Positions 43,678-51,220 of a stretch of 64,000 nucleotides of DNA are shown here, one piece after another. The stretch is from Nocardia carnea. GTDB lineage: Bacteria; Actinomycetota; Actinomycetes; Mycobacteriales; Mycobacteriaceae. Within the stretch, counting starts at the first letter, position 1, and each line of letters begins with the position of its first letter. A program made the position numbers and the translations under genes. Location: assembly GCF_029868325.1 (NCBI RefSeq), contig NZ_JARWNW010000273.1, positions 1 through 64,000 of the forward strand, read 5' to 3'. The notes beneath the pieces were generated by a model. It did not search any database and had not been told where the DNA came from. It saw nothing but the letters and a program-made list of their open reading frames with translations.

Positions 43678-45723
43678 CTACACGTCGAGGAAGCGGACGT
43701 CCTTGGCATTACGAGTGATGAAGCTGCGGCGAGCGGCGACATCCTCACCCATCAGGACGCTGAACAGCTCGTCGGCGGCAGCCGCGTCGTCCAGCGTGAC
43801 CTGGCGCAGGACCCGGACCGACGGGTCCATGGTGGTTTCCCACAGCTCCTTCGGGTTCATCTCGCCGAGACCTTTGTATCGCTGGATACCGTCGTCTTTG
43901 TTGATCTTCTTACCGGCCGCCAGTCCCGCTTCGACCAAACCGTCGCGTTCCCGGTCCGAGTACGCGAATTCGGGGTCGGAGCGCTGCCATTTCAGCTTGT
44001 ACAGCGGCGGCTGGGCCAAGTACACATGTCCCTGTTCGATCAGCGGGCGCATGAAGCGGAACAGCAGAGTCAGCAGCAGCGTCGAAATATGCTGGCCGTC
44101 GACATCGGCATCGGCCATCAGCACGATCTTGTGATAGCGCAGTTTCGCGATATCGAATTCGTCGTGGATACCGGTGCCGAAGGCGGTGATGATTGCCTGG
44201 ACCTCGGCATTCTTGAGCACCTTGTCGATCCGGGCCTTCTCGACATTGATGATCTTGCCGCGCAGCGGCAGGATCGCCTGATACATCGAATCGCGGCCGG
44301 ATTTGGCCGACCCACCGGCGGAATCACCCTCGACGATGTAGATCTCGGATTTGCTCGGATCCTTGGACCGGCAGTCGGCCAGCTTGCCCGGCAGGCCACC
44401 GATATCGGTGGCGCTCTTGCGCCGCACCAGCTCCCGCGCCTTCCGGGCGGCGAGGCGGGCCTGCGCCGAGGACACCGCCTTGTTCACGATGGTCTTGGCA
44501 TCGGCCGGGTTGGCCTCGAACCAGTGCGCAAGGTGTTCGTTGCAGGCACGCTGCACGAACGACTTGACCTCGGTATTACCCAGCTTGGTCTTCGTCTGGC
44601 CCTCGAACTGCGGCTCACTCACCTTCACGCTGACAATCGCGGCCAGGCCTTCCCGGATATCGTCACCGGTGAGGTTGCCGTCCTTGTCCTTGAGGAGCTT
44701 CTTCTCCTTGGCATACCGGTTGACGACGGTGGTCAGCGCCGCACGGAAACCTTCTTCGTGCGTGCCACCCTCGTGGGTGTTGATGGTGTTGGCGAAGGTG
44801 TGGACCGATTCGGAGTAACCGGAGTTCCACTGCAGCGCCACCTCGAGCTCGTGACCGGGGCCCTTACCGTTGAACGCGACGACCGAGTTGTGAATCGGCT
44901 GCTTCGTCCGGTTGATATGCCGGACGAAATCTTCCAGGCCCCCCGGATAGTGGTATGTCCGGGTCTTCACCTTGTGCTCGAGCGTGGGCTTTTCGCCGCC
45001 CTCGTCGTGCTTGGGTGCTTCCGCGGTCTCGCTGACCACTTCGTCGGTGACCTCGGTGGCGCTGACCCGCTCATCGGTGAGCACGATGGTCAGGCCCTTG
45101 TTCAGGAAGGCCATCTCCTGCAGCCGCCGCGACACCGTCTCGAAGTTGTAGGTGGTGGTCTCGAATACTGCGGGATCGGCCCAGAACCGGATCGTGGTGC
45201 CCGTGGCCTTGGTGGCCTCCCCCTGGACCAGCTGGCCCGGGACGGCATCCTTGTAGGTCTGGCTCCAGTGGTAGCCGTCGGTATCGATCTCGGCTTCGAG
45301 CCGGCTCGACAGGGCGTTGACCACCGAGATGCCGACACCGTGCAGACCACCGGAAACGGCGTAGGAATCGGAGTCGAACTTACCGCCCGCATGCAGCTGG
45401 GTCATGACGACTTCGACGGTCGGGATGCCCTGGTCGTGCATGGCCACCGGGATACCGCGGCCGTCGTCGACGACCTGGACACCACCGTCGGCGAGGAGAG
45501 TGACCTCGACCTTGGTGGCGTGGCCGGCCATCGCCTCGTCGACCGAGTTGTCCACAACCTCCCAGATCAGGTGGTGCAGGCCACGCTCGCCGGTGGAACC
45601 GATGTACATGCCCGGGCGCAGCCGCACCGCCTCGAGGCCTTCCAGGACCTTGATGGAGGAGGCACCGTAATCTTTTTTGTTCGATGCGCTCGAACCTGAT
45701 GCTTTGGAGTCTTTGGCAGCCAC
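43678..45723 (-). CDS. gyrB: DNA gyrase subunit B
   Basis: 681 residues from a GTG (VAAKDSKASGSS) with AAGGAG about 12 bases upstream; the frame continues 29 codons upstream without homology. The GHKL ATPase domain shows EVVDNSVDEAMAG (Asn and catalytic Glu region), DDGRGIPV and GGLHGVGISVVNALS. The Toprim domain has EGDSAGGSAKSGRD and DADVDGQHI for magnesium, and the C-terminus has RYKGLGEMNPKELWETTM. With GyrA it introduces negative supercoils. The charged insertion TEVTDEVVSETAEAPKHDEGGEKP (~225-250) is a mycobacterial-type loop, given here only in part as EVVSETAEAP. Confidence 0.98.
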   Translation of the reverse strand: MAAKDSKASGSSASNKKDYGASSIKVLEGLEAVRLRPGMYIGSTGERGLHHLIWEVVDNSVDEAMAGHATKVEVTLLADGGVQVVDDGRGIPVAMHDQGIPTVEVVMTQLHAGGKFDSDSYAVSGGLHGVGISVVNALSSRLEAEIDTDGYHWSQTYKDAVPGQLVQGEATKATGTTIRFWADPAVFETTTYNFETVSRRLQEMAFLNKGLTIVLTDERVSATEVTDEVVSETAEAPKHDEGGEKPTLEHKVKTRTYHYPGGLEDFVRHINRTKQPIHNSVVAFNGKGPGHELEVALQWNSGYSESVHTFANTINTHEGGTHEEGFRAALTTVVNRYAKEKKLLKDKDGNLTGDDIREGLAAIVSVKVSEPQFEGQTKTKLGNTEVKSFVQRACNEHLAHWFEANPADAKTIVNKAVSSAQARLAARKARELVRRKSATDIGGLPGKLADCRSKDPSKSEIYIVEGDSAGGSAKSGRDSMYQAILPLRGKIINVEKARIDKVLKNAEVQAIITAFGTGIHDEFDIAKLRYHKIVLMADADVDGQHISTLLLTLLFRFMRPLIEQGHVYLAQPPLYKLKWQRSDPEFAYSDRERDGLVEAGLAAGKKINKDDGIQRYKGLGEMNPKELWETTMDPSVRVLRQVTLDDAAAADELFSVLMGEDVAARRSFITRNAKDVRFLDV

Positions 45724-46028
45724 TGGTCGGTAGCTCTCCTTACTTGCTGTTCCCCGGGACGGCGGTGGGACAGCGCACGTGGGCCCGGGACAGATAAGAG
45801 GGCTGCACACAACGCGCCGAAGGTATCGCCGCTGATTTACGTTTCCATCTTACTTCGCAGCCCAACTTACAGTGCATCTGCGACACCCCTGACGGCTCCC
45901 AGGATGGGAGAAATCGGACCGGCACGGGTCCCCTCGCGATGCGACCGTTTTCGGACCATCAGATTCGTCCTGAGAGTTCCCTGAAGGCAGCCGGCCCGCA
46001 TGGCCTCGCGATGCAGGCGAAACGGGGG
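45724..46028. other. gyrB-dciA intergenic region
   Basis: 305 bases. The gyrB promoter should be here, reading leftward: TAAGAT on the minus strand (45847-45852) is a possible -10 box in a locally AT-richer stretch. The rest shows no gene. Confidence 0.4.
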
Positions 46029-46595
46029 CTACCCGTAGGTGTCCCGCGGCCCGCGGCCGCGGATATGCCGTTCCCCCTTACGCCAACTCGGTGCGGTCGG
46101 CCCCGAGATACGCAACGAGCGGACCACTCCGGGCCCGACGGCCGCGGTGATCTTCGCGAGCAGCTGTGCCTGCAGTAACCGCAGCTGGGTGGCCCAGGCC
46201 GTGGACTCGGCCGCCACGCTCAGCACACCGTTCTCGAGCTTCACCGGTTTCGCGTGCGCGGCGATATCCTCACCGACCACGCCGGACCAGTGCCCGAATA
46301 CCGTTCCCTCGGCGACCTTGGTGGACCAGCCACGGCTACGCGCGATGGAAGTGGCGAGCTTGGACAGCGGCTGCGGATCGCGCTCGTCGGGTCGCGGCCC
46401 CGACCAACCACTCCGCCGGCGGGCTCCGCTCCGGGAGCTCCGGCGGGGGGACGATCGCCCCTGACCCACGGATTTGCCGCTCGCTCGCGCGGCCGCGCGT
46501 GCCTCTTCGAGTGCGCGGCGGGCCAGGTCGATTCCGCGTAACTCCGGTTCGCCCGGCGGTACGGCGCCACCGGGTGTTCCGGGCCGATCGGTCAT
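46029..46595 (-). CDS. dciA: DciA (DUF721), replicative helicase loader/operator
   Basis: 188 residues. DciA works with DnaB at initiation in bacteria lacking DnaC. The C-terminal DUF721 domain (~85-170) is seen as VFGHWSGVVGEDIAAHAKPV, AESTAWATQLRLLQAQLL and GVVRSLRISGP. The N-terminal half is basic and low-complexity (SSPRRSSRSGARRRSGWSGP), likely for DNA contact. The size matches Rv0004 (187 residues). GCGGAGCG lies about 9 bases before the ATG MTDRPGTPG. It follows recF in the usual order dnaA-dnaN-recF-dciA-gyrB. Confidence 0.93.
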   Translation of the reverse strand: MTDRPGTPGGAVPPGEPELRGIDLARRALEEARAAARASGKSVGQGRSSPRRSSRSGARRRSGWSGPRPDERDPQPLSKLATSIARSRGWSTKVAEGTVFGHWSGVVGEDIAAHAKPVKLENGVLSVAAESTAWATQLRLLQAQLLAKITAAVGPGVVRSLRISGPTAPSWRKGERHIRGRGPRDTYG

Positions 46596-46821
46596 CGTCG
46601 CGCTCCGCTCACCAGCCGAGTTATCCCCAGGGTCGGCCGGCATCTGTTCGAGTTGTACACATCCGGAGGTGATATCTCGGGATCGACTATCCATCATCGG
46701 ACGTACACCCCACTTCAGGGAATAACCCCTGTTCAGGGCAGATATTTCGGCTGCCGGCGCAGGTTGCCACCGATCGCACCGGGTCAATACCCGGGTGCGG
46801 GCCGACGACCTGGGCCGATAA

Positions 46822-46844
46822 GTTATCCACAGGCTGTGGATAAC
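46822..46844. promoter_or_regulatory. Inverted pair of DnaA boxes between recF and dciA
   Basis: TTATCCACA (46823-46831) and TGTGGATAA (46835-46843) are both perfect DnaA boxes, mirrored with a 3-base centre inside a 23-base imperfect-centre palindrome. The rest of the 343-base gap (46596-46938) shows no gene. It may make dciA/gyrB transcription responsive to DnaA. Confidence 0.75.
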
Positions 46845-46938
46845 TGTGCACGGGGAGCCGGACGGGGGATAAGGCCCGGCGCATCGGCTCACTCTACGAA
46901 TGCCGCGGCCCGGGTGCAAGGTACCGGCCGCTGCGTGT

Positions 46939-48171
46939 TCACCCTGCTGACCGTTCGCCGGCAATGGGCTGCGGCGGGTTCTCCCCGCCAGGCTGCGCAG
47001 ATTCCGCCGACGGCTCCCCGGCGAGCGCGGAGACCCGGTGTTCGGGGTCACCGGTGGTTGTCACCCGCAGGGTGGTCCCCGCCAGCTCGCCGGGCACATC
47101 CTCGGGCACGGCGGCGGTGATCAGTACCTGCTCCGCATCGGCCGCGACCGCGGCGAGGGCGGTCCGGCGGCGGCGGTCGAGTTCGGCGAAGACGTCGTCG
47201 AGCAGCAGGACGGGTTCGGATCCACCGGCCCGCAGCAGTTCGAACGCCGCAAGGCGCAGAGCCAGCGCGAAAGACCAGGACTCTCCGTGACTGGCGAATC
47301 CCTTGGCCGCGGTCTCCCCGAGCATGAGGTCCAGGTCGTCGCGGTGCGGGCCGACCAGGCAGACGCCTCGGTCGAGTTCTTTGGGACGTGCCCGGGCGAT
47401 CTCGGAGAGCAGCACCTGTTCGAGTGCCGCGGGATCATCCGAGCGCGGTTCACGCTCCGGATCGAGGAGTTCGGCCGGCAGCGCGGCACTGCGGTACCCC
47501 ACGGTCGCCGGGCGCGATTCGGGGGCCAGTGCGGCATAGGCGCGAGTGACGTACGGGTGCAGGTCGTGCACCAGGCGCAGCCGTTCGGCGAGCAGAACCG
47601 AGGCATGACCGGCCAGGTGGCCGTCCCACACATCGAGTGTGCCGAGATCGGCCCGCCCGGACCGGCCCGCGGTCTTCAGCAACGCCGACCGTTGCCGTAG
47701 CACCCGGTCGTAATCGGCGCGGACACCGGCCAGGCCGGGGCGGCGGGCGGTGCACAACTCGTCGAGGAAGCGGCGCCGCTCCCCCGGGTCGCCGCGCACC
47801 AGCGCCAGGTCCTCGGGCGCGAACAGCACCGTATGCAGGATTCCGAGGATTTCGCGTGGCCGGCGCACCGGTGACCGGTTGATCTGCGCCCGGTTCGCGG
47901 CGCCGCGGTTGAGTTCCACATCGATACGGAGCTCACGGCCCAGGTTGATCACATTGGCCCCGATCCGGGCCCGTTCGGCACCGGTTCGGATGAGCGGGGT
48001 ATCGGCGGAGACGCGGTGGGAGCCGAGCGTCGACAGATAGCCGAGGGCCTCCAGGAGGTTGGTCTTGCCGTTACCGTTCGCCCCCAGGAAAACCGTAGGC
48101 CCTGTGGATAACTCGATCTCAGCGCGTTCCCAGGAACGGAAATCATGCAAGGTCAGAGCACGAATATGCAC
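46939..48171 (-). CDS. recF: DNA repair and recombination protein RecF
   Basis: 410 residues. RecF is an SMC-like ATPase that loads RecA at gaps with RecO and RecR. Walker A is GANGNGKTNLLEAL (~30-43), the signature region is SHGESWSFALALRLA, and Walker B is VLLLDDVFAELDRRRR. The N-terminus MHIRALTLHDFRSWERAEIEL is standard. The C-terminal ~40 residues (ALAGEPSAESAQPG) are a variable tail. Perfect DnaA-box palindromes flank the gene on both sides. Order and orientation are those of the actinobacterial origin. Confidence 0.96.
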   Translation of the reverse strand: MHIRALTLHDFRSWERAEIELSTGPTVFLGANGNGKTNLLEALGYLSTLGSHRVSADTPLIRTGAERARIGANVINLGRELRIDVELNRGAANRAQINRSPVRRPREILGILHTVLFAPEDLALVRGDPGERRRFLDELCTARRPGLAGVRADYDRVLRQRSALLKTAGRSGRADLGTLDVWDGHLAGHASVLLAERLRLVHDLHPYVTRAYAALAPESRPATVGYRSAALPAELLDPEREPRSDDPAALEQVLLSEIARARPKELDRGVCLVGPHRDDLDLMLGETAAKGFASHGESWSFALALRLAAFELLRAGGSEPVLLLDDVFAELDRRRRTALAAVAADAEQVLITAAVPEDVPGELAGTTLRVTTTGDPEHRVSALAGEPSAESAQPGGENPPQPIAGERSAG

Positions 48172-48200
48172 CGATTCACACCGTCCAACAGCCGTCCGCG

Positions 48201-48226
48201 AAGTTATCCACAGCTGTGGATAACTT
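48201..48226. promoter_or_regulatory. Perfect 26-bp palindrome of two DnaA boxes between dnaN and recF
   Basis: AAGTTATCCACAG and CTGTGGATAACTT abut with no spacer to make a perfect 26-base palindrome containing TTATCCACA (48204-48212) and TGTGGATAA (48215-48223). It lies about 30 bases upstream of the recF start, in its promoter or leader. Confidence 0.8.
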
Positions 48227-48358
48227 ACGTCGGCGCAGGTCGCGGCGCGGGTTTGCGGAGATATCGCTCTGTCCGGGTCCCGCTGTCACGGTGGCAACGG
48301 GAACCCCGGCGGCCGGCGTGGATCGGCGCCGGCACAGCGCTACCGAACCCACGCCCGC

Positions 48359-49534
48359 TCAGCCCGGCAGCCGGACCGGCATCAGCAGGTAGATGTAGTC
48401 GCTGTCCAGGGCCGGATACGCACCACTCTCGAGCGGTTCCGGCTCTTCCTCGCCGGCCGGGAGCAGCACAGCGGGACGGCTCGGCGTGGTGAACCCGAAG
48501 GTGACCCGGTCCGAATGCAACGCGGACAGACCGTCGATGAGATATCCGGGGTTGAACGCGATGGTCAACGGCTCACCCCGGAAGTCGGCGGTCAGCCACT
48601 CCTCGGCGCGCCCGGCATCGTCGCCACCCGCCGACAGCTGCAATCCCTCGGCGGAGAACTCCAGCCGCACCTGGGCGCCGCGCTCGGCCACCAGCGCGAC
48701 ACGTTTGATCGCCTCGGTGAGCGTGGCCACCTCCAAGGTGGCGATCGATGTGTGCTCCTTGGGCAGCAGCTGCCGGAACTTCGGGAACTCGGCATCGAGC
48801 AGCCGGGTGGTGGTCCGGCGGCCGCCGTTGACGATGCCCAGGAGGCCGTCTGCGCCCGCACCGGAGCCGAGCGAGAGCTGGACGGGCTGGTCCGAGGCGC
48901 CGAGCGTCTTGGCGGATTCGGAGAGGGTGCGGGCGGGGATCAGCACCGCGGTTTCGATATCGGTACGTGCGGGCTGCCACTGGATATGGCGTACGGCGAG
49001 CCGGAACCGGTCGGTCGCCGCCAGCACCACCTGCGGGCCCTCGATCTCCACCCGGATACCGGTCAGCATGGGCAACGTATCGTCGCGCCCGGCCGCGACG
49101 GCGACCTGGCCCACGGCCTCGGCGAACACATCCACAACGAGCTGCCCGCTGGACTGCGGAACCTCGGGCAACTGGGGATAATCCTCGACCGGCATCGTCG
49201 GCAGGGAGAACTTGGCGCTACCGCACTGGATCAGCACGCGGCTGCCGTCGACGGAGACGTCCACCGGCTTGTTCGACAGTGCCTTGGTGATATCGGCCAG
49301 CAGCTTGCCGGAGACCAGCACCTTGCCCGGTCCGGCGACCTCGGCGGCCACCCGCATCTGAGCCGATACCTCGTAGTCGAATCCGGAGACGGTCAGCCCG
49401 TCGTCGTCCGCGACCAGCAGGACTCCGCCGAGAACCGGGACCGGCGGGCGAGACGGCAGACTGCGCGCCACCCAGGCGACCGATTCCGCGAAATCCTCAC
49501 GCGCGACCCGAAACTTCATGCCTGCAAGGTCCAT
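48359..49534 (-). CDS. dnaN: DNA polymerase III beta subunit (sliding clamp)
   Basis: 391 residues from ATG (MDLAGMKFRVAREDF). The clamp dimer encircles DNA and tethers the polymerase. Three repeated clamp domains are covered: the first with VARSLPSRPPVPVLGGVLL, the second with AGRDDTLPMLTGIRVEIEG and VLAATDRFRLAVRHIQW, and the third ending YIYLLMPVRLPG. The last segment forms part of the protein-binding pocket used by the polymerase. Length is normal. It lies beside oriC and is transcribed away from dnaA, in the same direction. Confidence 0.98.
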   Translation of the reverse strand: MDLAGMKFRVAREDFAESVAWVARSLPSRPPVPVLGGVLLVADDDGLTVSGFDYEVSAQMRVAAEVAGPGKVLVSGKLLADITKALSNKPVDVSVDGSRVLIQCGSAKFSLPTMPVEDYPQLPEVPQSSGQLVVDVFAEAVGQVAVAAGRDDTLPMLTGIRVEIEGPQVVLAATDRFRLAVRHIQWQPARTDIETAVLIPARTLSESAKTLGASDQPVQLSLGSGAGADGLLGIVNGGRRTTTRLLDAEFPKFRQLLPKEHTSIATLEVATLTEAIKRVALVAERGAQVRLEFSAEGLQLSAGGDDAGRAEEWLTADFRGEPLTIAFNPGYLIDGLSALHSDRVTFGFTTPSRPAVLLPAGEEEPEPLESGAYPALDSDYIYLLMPVRLPG

Positions 49535-49859
49535 CGCCCGAGGTGTCCTCTCCCGTTCAGTGTGGATCGGTGGCTGTGCTGCCCCCGCATATCCCGCCGC
49601 GCCGATTCCGCCGCACGGCGATGTTACGGCGGCCGCGGCGCCGGCCGACCGCCGAAGAATTCTGGCACAGCGACCGACCTAAGACCGTACCCCGTTTCGC
49701 CGCACCGGATCGGCCGCCCCTCCGTGTGGAGGATACGTCGTCGCACCGGCGCCGGACCAGCCCACACAAAGGTCCCGGGTAGCTCGCGGGCGTGCGGTGC
49801 CTATCTGTGGGCAGTCCGCGGATCGGCGAGGCGAGGGTCCGTCCACAGGTATCCCGGAA

Positions 49860-50580
49860 GAAAGCTGTGAACAACTCTGGAGCATGCGGTCTGCCCACGG
49901 CTGACGGAGATGGACGGGGTGCGTGATGGGCGCGTGCGGACCTGCCACGGGGCGACCGGTCCGTGCAGCTCTGTCCTCGGACCCGAGTGCCTTTCAGACC
50001 GCGACGGTCACGGGCCGCGTGGAGGCTGCGACGGACGCGGCGGGTGTCCGCGAAGTCTGCGTCCGCCCGTCCTTGTGTGGTTCCCGGGCCTCTTCGCTTC
50101 GTGCGGTGCGTTCGAGACTTGTCCACACAGCCTGTTTTCAAGAGAAATTTTCTAGATGAAGAACAGGGGTAGTAATAGGCCCTGTGGAAACTGTGGATTT
50201 CCGCTATTTCCCCAGTTCGTACGGCGTGTCCGCCTGTGGACTGGCGTGGGATAACTCGAGGATGAATCGGGGCAGCCTGTGGACAGGTTTTGTTGTCCAC
50301 ACAGCATCCACAGTTCATCCCCACGTTGGTCCCCAGAATCCGGGCAGTTGTGCACACTGTGTACGAATCGGTGGATAACCTGTGGATTCCTCGAGGATTC
50401 CTCGAGGAATCCACAGGCTGTCCCCAGGCCTCTGACCGGAAGTGCGCAGCTCAGTGGGTGTGGATGAAATCGCCTGTGGAAACTGTGGATAAACAGGCTG
50501 TGGACAACCTGCGCGCCCGAGCGTCCCGAAGCTGTGGATGGACTGGTGGATAACCTGTGGATTCCACAGCCGAGTGCATC
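49860..50580. other. oriC: Chromosomal origin of replication, oriC
   Basis: The dnaA-dnaN gap holds a dense cluster of DnaA boxes. Exact ones are TTGTCCACA at 50119-50127 and 50293-50301, TGTGGATAA at 50484-50492 and TGTGGACAA at 50499-50507. One-mismatch boxes include TGTGAACAA (49866-49874), TGTGGACAG (50278-50286) and GGTGGATAA (50370-50378). A local AT-rich patch at 50131-50165 next to a perfect box is a candidate unwinding element. A 17-bp perfect inverted repeat lies at 50379-50417 (loop 50396-50400). The boundaries are estimated from box density. Confidence 0.93.
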
Positions 50581-50599
50581 CCAAAATGCCTGGTCAAAG

Positions 50600-51220
50600 C
50601 CTTAACAGGGTGTTAGCGACACACCTGTGAATACTTCCGACACGCCCACGATGCGCACGTACCGTCACCGCAGCACCGGCGGACGCTCCCGGCACGACTT
50701 CGCGAAGCCACTTGCGGCAGCAGAACTTCCACCGCCGCCTCCCACGGCGGTCGGCAACCGAGGGCGGGGATGGGTATGCGGCTCGGCCAGAGCCACATAC
50801 CGGATGCTCACCGAGGTCGCCGCCGGGGGGATCGCGCGCCCCGGAGGAAGGCTCCGGTGGCGCAGTCCCGGGCCGAGTCGGCCGATGTCTGGGGCGTCGC
50901 CTCGACATGCCGCTCATTTCCGCCTGCAGAGGGCTGGACTCAGTTCTTGGCTACACCGACCGGCGACCACGCCACTTCCATCCGCAATGCCGCGGAACAG
51001 CACCGGCGGGCACAGGCTCGGGTTCGTCGATGCTCACCGGGCGGGCCGGTGGTTCGGCGCCACGATGGCGACGATGCCGGTCGTCCTGGCCTATGGGAAA
51101 GCGTTGTGGTTTCGGGGCCCGGCGAACCGGGCGGTAGCGCCACAGCGCATTCGGACAGGTGTGATCTGTCGGGTACCTGTGTGCGGGCGGATGGACTCGC
51201 TTACCGCCCCGGCCGGAGAA
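50600..51220. other. Region between oriC and the dnaA stop, no gene supported
   Basis: About 620 bases on the dnaA side of the gap. DnaA boxes thin out after ~50580 and GC content rises. Frames on both strands are open but lack ribosome-binding sites or recognisable motifs. The dnaN promoter probably lies further left, inside or beyond oriC. Confidence 0.5.
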
